This document shows positions 9,477 through 10,000 of a stretch of DNA of 10,000 nt, in pieces (the first letter of the stretch is position 1; each line of letters begins with the position of its first letter). The notes below the pieces were generated by a model. That model was given only the letters and a program-made list of their open reading frames with translations, was not told the DNA's origin and searched no databases. Source of the DNA: Glandiceps talaboti. Its lineage: Eukaryota; Hemichordata; Enteropneusta; Spengelidae. The translations under genes and the position numbers were made by a program. The stretch is from the NCBI RefSeq assembly GCF_964340395.1, contig NC_135557.1, positions 7,779,209 through 7,789,208 of the forward strand. The letters are read 5' to 3'.

Positions 9477-9807
9477 TTCCAGAAGTCAGTTTGTCGAGTT
9501 ATACATCTTGTTATTACCAACATTCGGTTTCAAATAGTTTGCTTTTTATGCAAGCGAACAAAAACATGATTGACTTCCGTTCAAAAAACGTCCCCTTTTG
9601 GATTATGAAACCACTTCCACTGATTGAGAGGAATTATGAGCTCAATAGTCACTTCATCTTTCTTTAAAAAAAGTAAAGTACTGTAATCACTTACGTGGAA
9701 TAACCGGCACAATTCCTTTGCAAAATACTCATTTTACGGCTGTCTGGACTGTACTCTCCACGTGCATCAAATCCAACACCAATAAAGGCGGCTGCATCAA
9801 GCATATC
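1240..9807 (-). CDS. MACPF-domain pore-forming protein, spliced, 5'-partial (nine exons)
   Basis: Predicted secreted pore-forming protein of the MACPF/perforin superfamily; such proteins oligomerise on membranes and insert beta-hairpins. Exons, minus strand: 9807-9695, 9332-9102, 8288-8176, 5882-5586, 5365-5049, 3992-3789, 2283-2046, 1640-1497, 1388-1240. Introns are GT-AG and all phases match, giving about 601 codons and a TGA stop. Numbering from the first visible codon, the MACPF domain covers roughly residues 8-290. Its opening G-V-G-F-D is at 10-14, the first amphipathic Gly/Ser segment near 72-97, the signature Y152-x6-W-G-T-H-Y163, the second amphipathic segment near 187-215, and W-L-x-S-I at 256-260. 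Residues 358-601 form an unassigned beta-rich C-terminal region. There is no transmembrane anchor and no EGF module in the visible part. The start codon and signal peptide are missing upstream. The length and MACPF-plus-C-domain layout recall the gastropod perivitellin-2 large subunit and related invertebrate effectors; defence, egg protection or venom use is inference only. Confidence 0.88.
1497..1640 (-). CDS. MACPF gene exon 8 (C-terminal region)
   Basis: The acceptor is ATTTCAG before 1640 and the donor is GTAAGT from 1496. It encodes residues 505-553 in phase 1 at both ends. It includes A-E-V-S-W-P and R-F-P-C-N-S-H-W, with one cysteine that could pair with the one in the preceding or following exon. 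The only open frame through both splice sites is the phase-1 frame used here. Confidence 0.8.
1864..1905 (+). repeat. (GTT)n microsatellite
   Basis: About 14 GTT-type triplets with two interruptions, in the intron between exons 7 and 8 of the MACPF gene, where they are transcribed as AAC repeats. Confidence 0.9.
2046..2283 (-). CDS. MACPF gene exon 7 (C-terminal region)
   Basis: The acceptor is GGTTTGTAG before 2283. It encodes about residues 426-505. Motifs such as F-A-G-K-W-F and V-K-G-L-V-L-T-F suggest a beta-rich fold. The next exon needs a phase-1 junction. The donor chosen here (GTTACA from 2045) gives that phase and an intact G-K-C-Q-I-G but is weak. Other phase-1 options are GTCAAA from 2054 and GTGGTC further upstream. 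A stronger-looking GTAAAT donor at about 2028 has the wrong phase. The 3' boundary is therefore uncertain by up to about 35 bases. Confidence 0.72.
2284..2724. other. intron sequence, nothing recognised
   Basis: Part of the 1.5-kb intron between exons 6 and 7. It is AT-rich, with no coding frame or clear repeat. Confidence 0.5.
2725..3053 (+). repeat. 30-bp tandem repeat, 11 copies
   Basis: Eleven consecutive units of about 30 bp begin with TTTGAT, continue CTTACAC, TTTTAGTG and end ATTATGTAC. Two units are 29 bp through loss of one A in GTGATTATG, and one is 31 bp. Units differ by a few substitutions each, with the middle and late copies closest to consensus. It lies wholly within the intron between exons 6 and 7; stop codons and length variants argue against coding. 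Confidence 0.93.
3054..3711. other. intron sequence, nothing recognised
   Basis: The rest of the intron between the 30-bp array and the AT tract. It is AT-rich with no supported coding or RNA feature. Confidence 0.5.
3712..3744. repeat. (AT)n microsatellite
   Basis: An uninterrupted AT tract of 33 bp, about 43 bases inside the intron after the exon 6 donor. It creates a spurious Tyr-Ile repeat in the open frame extending from exon 6. Confidence 0.95.
3789..3992 (-). CDS. MACPF gene exon 6 (start of C-terminal region)
   Basis: The acceptor is CTAACAG before 3992 and the donor is GTCAGT from 3788 (a non-optimal +3 base). It encodes residues 358-425, phase 0 at both ends, so it is a symmetric exon that could be skipped in frame. 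It is acidic and polar (M-D-E-D-I-E-G-G) with one cysteine, and has no match I recognise. The same frame runs on into the intron through an AT tract that mimics a Tyr-Ile repeat; that part is not coding. Confidence 0.75.
4051..4148 (+). repeat. (ACAT)n/(ACAG)n compound microsatellite
   Basis: About six ACAT units pass directly into about 13 ACAG units and then two GCTGACAG interruptions. It lies in the intron between exons 5 and 6, shortly upstream (in transcript order) of exon 6. Confidence 0.95.
4149..4390. other. intron stretch with several short imperfect hairpins
   Basis: Small inverted repeats are visible: ATCCCCT with AGGGGGAT (about 4167-4190), CCTCAGAACC with GGTCTGAGG (about 4282-4309) and TCCTGATCATAGGA (about 4313-4326). 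Each is short and could be chance; no RNA gene is recognised. Confidence 0.3.
4391..4698 (+). repeat. 53-bp tandem repeat, about 5.8 copies
   Basis: TCAGACACG recurs at 4421, 4474, 4527, 4580 and 4633, exactly 53 bp apart, with a diverged TCATCAGACA at 4686 and a partial unit before 4421. Each unit contains TTTTTAGCCATGCTAGGCAG and GATTACCGACAATAG. The first full units share CCATGCT and the last two CAATGCT, so copies are most alike to their neighbours. It lies within the intron between exons 5 and 6. Confidence 0.95.
4825..4945 (+). repeat. (CA)n/(TA)n compound microsatellite
   Basis: CA repeats with CAGACA interruptions (4825-4917) run into a TA/TATG tract (4918-4945). It lies in the intron between exons 5 and 6, about 100 bases after the exon 5 donor in transcript order. 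Confidence 0.95.
5049..5365 (-). CDS. MACPF gene exon 5 (C-terminal part of MACPF domain)
   Basis: The acceptor is ACAACAG before 5365; it is the only AG in reach, but its polypyrimidine tract is poor. The donor is GTAAGT from 5048. It encodes residues 252-357 and ends in phase 0. W-L-Q-S-I (256-260) followed by Y-P and A-P-I-T-D-L-L is the usual closing segment of MACPF domains. The rest is a charged, probably helical linker with a lone E-F-C-K motif. Confidence 0.88.
5545..5554 (+). repeat. C10 homopolymer (G-run in the transcript)
   Basis: Ten C followed by TCCTTCCCC on the plus strand. In the transcript this is GGGGAAGGA then G10, starting about 20 bases after the exon 4 donor in the short 220-bp intron. 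Confidence 0.9.
5586..5882 (-). CDS. MACPF gene exon 4 (MACPF signature and second insertion segment)
   Basis: The acceptor is TGTCCACAG before 5882 and the donor is GTAAGA from 5585. It encodes residues 153-252. W-G-T-H-Y (159-163) completes the MACPF signature, with Trp where Phe is usual. F-G-G-R follows at 169-172, matching the conserved Gly pair at the bend of the central sheet. Residues about 187-215 are an amphipathic, Ser/Gly-flanked segment in the TMH2 position, and a second G-G (near 233) precedes the last strand. Confidence 0.92.
6045..6530 (+). repeat. (ATGT)n array, about 490 bp
   Basis: A near-continuous ATGT tetranucleotide array in the 2.3-kb intron between exons 3 and 4. Its first two thirds have ATGC, GTGT, GCACTAG and AGGT interruptions. 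From about 6380 to 6530 it is pure. It produces long spurious frames of Met-Tyr-Val-Cys (plus) or His-Thr-Tyr-Ile (minus) that are not genes. Confidence 0.97.
6531..7065. other. intron sequence, no supported gene
   Basis: An open frame on the plus strand from a GTG at 6812 to a stop at 7054 encodes 80 residues, ending in a charged, possibly coiled-coil R-L-E-S-E-N-K-L-L-K-L-R. No homology is recognised and it has no convincing start; it may belong to the same degraded remnant as the adjacent 7066-7477 region. The rest is featureless. Confidence 0.3.
7066..7477 (+). pseudogene. possible degraded Ig-like domain fragment with hydrophobic tail
   Basis: Frame 1 is open from 7066 to a TAG at 7252-7254. 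Frame 2, open from 7241 and overlapping it, reads S-L-S-L-L-V-Q-N-I-N then V-N-D-S-G-M-Y-I-Y-A-F (7283 onward). D-S-G-M-Y fits the D-x-G-x-Y tyrosine corner of Ig V-set domains, with Tyr where the F-strand Cys is usual. A short hydrophobic stretch (G-I-F-V-I-F-F) follows, then the frame ends at 7477. One frameshift near 7241-7254 would join the two parts. It lies antisense within the MACPF intron and has no start or splice structure I can defend. It could be an old gene or viral fragment, or chance. Confidence 0.3.
7478..8175. other. intron sequence, nothing recognised
   Basis: Non-repetitive AT-rich sequence up to the exon 3 donor. A 68-codon minus-strand frame at 7618-7824 has no coding features I recognise. 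Confidence 0.5.
8176..8288 (-). CDS. MACPF gene exon 3 (between insertion segments)
   Basis: A short 113-bp exon with a pyrimidine-rich acceptor (CTCTTTACAG) before 8288 and donor GTAAGT from 8175. It encodes residues 115-153, entering in phase 2 and leaving in phase 1. It includes F-L-K-E-Y and L-P-N-S-Y, typical of the helix just before the MACPF signature, and supplies Y152, the first residue of that signature. Its length is not a multiple of three, so skipping it would break the frame. It sits between two mutually complementary repeat arrays. Confidence 0.85.
8367..9026 (+). repeat. compound (ACAGAC)/(ACAT)/(CA)/(ATGC) array, about 660 bp
   Basis: In order: ACAGGCACAG-type hexamers (8367-8402), ACAT (8403-8456), CGTA (8456-8468), an irregular spacer, CA (about 8500-8540), then ACAT blocks to 9026. 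Two (ATGC)5 palindromic blocks interrupt the ACAT at about 8697 and 8857, each shortly preceded by a CA run, and two ATACAAGCATAC interruptions occur near 8768 and 8954. It lies in the intron between exons 2 and 3; the long frames through it are not genes. Confidence 0.97.
9102..9332 (-). CDS. MACPF gene exon 2 (first membrane-insertion segment)
   Basis: The acceptor is CTTTAG before 9332 and the donor is GTGGGT from 9101. It encodes residues 38-115, entering and leaving in phase 2. The stretch near residues 72-97 alternates small, hydrophobic and Gly/Ser residues (for example A-G-I-S-G-G-F-S-S-F), the composition expected of the TMH1 cluster that unfolds into a beta-hairpin in MACPF pores. 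The open frame continues a few codons past the donor into the intron before a stop. Confidence 0.87.
9433..9476 (+). repeat. (TCA)n microsatellite
   Basis: An uninterrupted trinucleotide tract of nearly 15 copies in the 362-bp intron between exons 1 and 2 of the visible gene. Confidence 0.95.
9695..9807 (-). CDS. MACPF gene exon 1 of the visible part (domain start)
   Basis: The acceptor is TTACAG before 9807 and the donor is GTAAGT from 9694. It encodes residues 1-38 and ends in phase 2. It carries F-I-G-V-G-F-D (8-14), which matches the first beta strand of MACPF domains, and the cysteine motif N-C-A-G-Y-S (32-37). Because the MACPF domain starts only a few residues into this exon, probably only a signal peptide and a short leader remain to be found upstream. 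Confidence 0.85.
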
Positions 9808-10000
9808 CTGTAAGATAGTTATTTATATATGATATCCTATAATTTCATTATTACTGTAATGCTCTAAGGGATCGGTCAGTATTTTTTTCTGGCCGGGGTG
9901 GTTGGGGTGGTTGGTAGAGACTTTCAATAGGCCTGACGAAAGGTCACTGCAAATAAAAGCTGTAAAATCTCCACCATATCACTTAATTCTAAAACATGAT
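9808..10000. other. upstream intron of the MACPF gene with a G-rich motif
   Basis: Sequence 5' of the first visible exon in transcript order; the acceptor at 9809-9808 shows that an upstream exon exists. It contains the G-rich plus-strand element at 9891-9914. No coding exon is evident in these 193 bases. Confidence 0.6.
9900..9914 (+). other. two-tetrad G-quadruplex-capable motif
   Basis: The 15-mer GGTTGGGGTGGTTGG has four G-G pairs separated by TT, GGT and TT loops, with further G-runs just upstream (GGCCGGGG). It lies on the non-transcribed strand of the MACPF gene, about 95 bases upstream of the first visible exon; the pre-mRNA carries the C-rich complement. Confidence 0.6.

Overview
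The window is eukaryotic, almost certainly metazoan, genomic DNA. It is AT-rich and crowded with microsatellites, and the only convincing gene is split into short exons with canonical splice sites and matching phases. The gene content (an invertebrate-style MACPF pore-forming protein) together with abundant ACAT/ATGT, CA and AT tracts suggests an aquatic invertebrate such as a mollusc, cephalochordate, hemichordate or cnidarian. The sequence alone does not settle the phylum.

One gene spans most of the window on the minus strand. Nine exons can be joined in frame, from the first visible exon at 9807 down to a stop codon ending at 1240. They give about 601 codons plus stop. The 5' end (start codon, probable signal peptide and promoter) lies beyond position 9807 or outside the window. 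Exons 1-5 (9807 to 5049) encode a full-looking MACPF domain: the G-V-G-F-D opening, two amphipathic Gly/Ser-rich membrane-insertion segments, the Y-x6-W-G-T-H-Y signature, and the W-L-x-S-I ... P-I closing segment. Exons 6-9 (3992 to 1240) encode a beta-rich C-terminal region of about 244 residues that I cannot assign to a named domain. The overall design resembles secreted invertebrate MACPF proteins such as the perivitellin-2 large subunit and related toxins or immune effectors.

Seven of the eight introns carry a simple-sequence tract or tandem repeat, usually of a different type: a TCA array (9433-9476), a large ACAT/CA/ATGC compound array (8367-9026), a large ATGT array (6045-6530), a C10 run (5545-5554), CA/TA, 53-bp and ACAT/ACAG arrays (4051-4945), AT and 30-bp arrays (2725-3744), and a GTT array (1864-1905). 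The two big tetranucleotide arrays are reverse complements of each other and flank exon 3, so the pre-mRNA could fold into a long double strand around that exon. Beyond the gene's 3' end (positions 1-1239) there are diverged tandem units of about 120-160 bp and a possible small inverted-repeat element. A degraded plus-strand coding remnant with an Ig-like D-x-G-x-Y motif lies in the largest intron (about 7066-7477).
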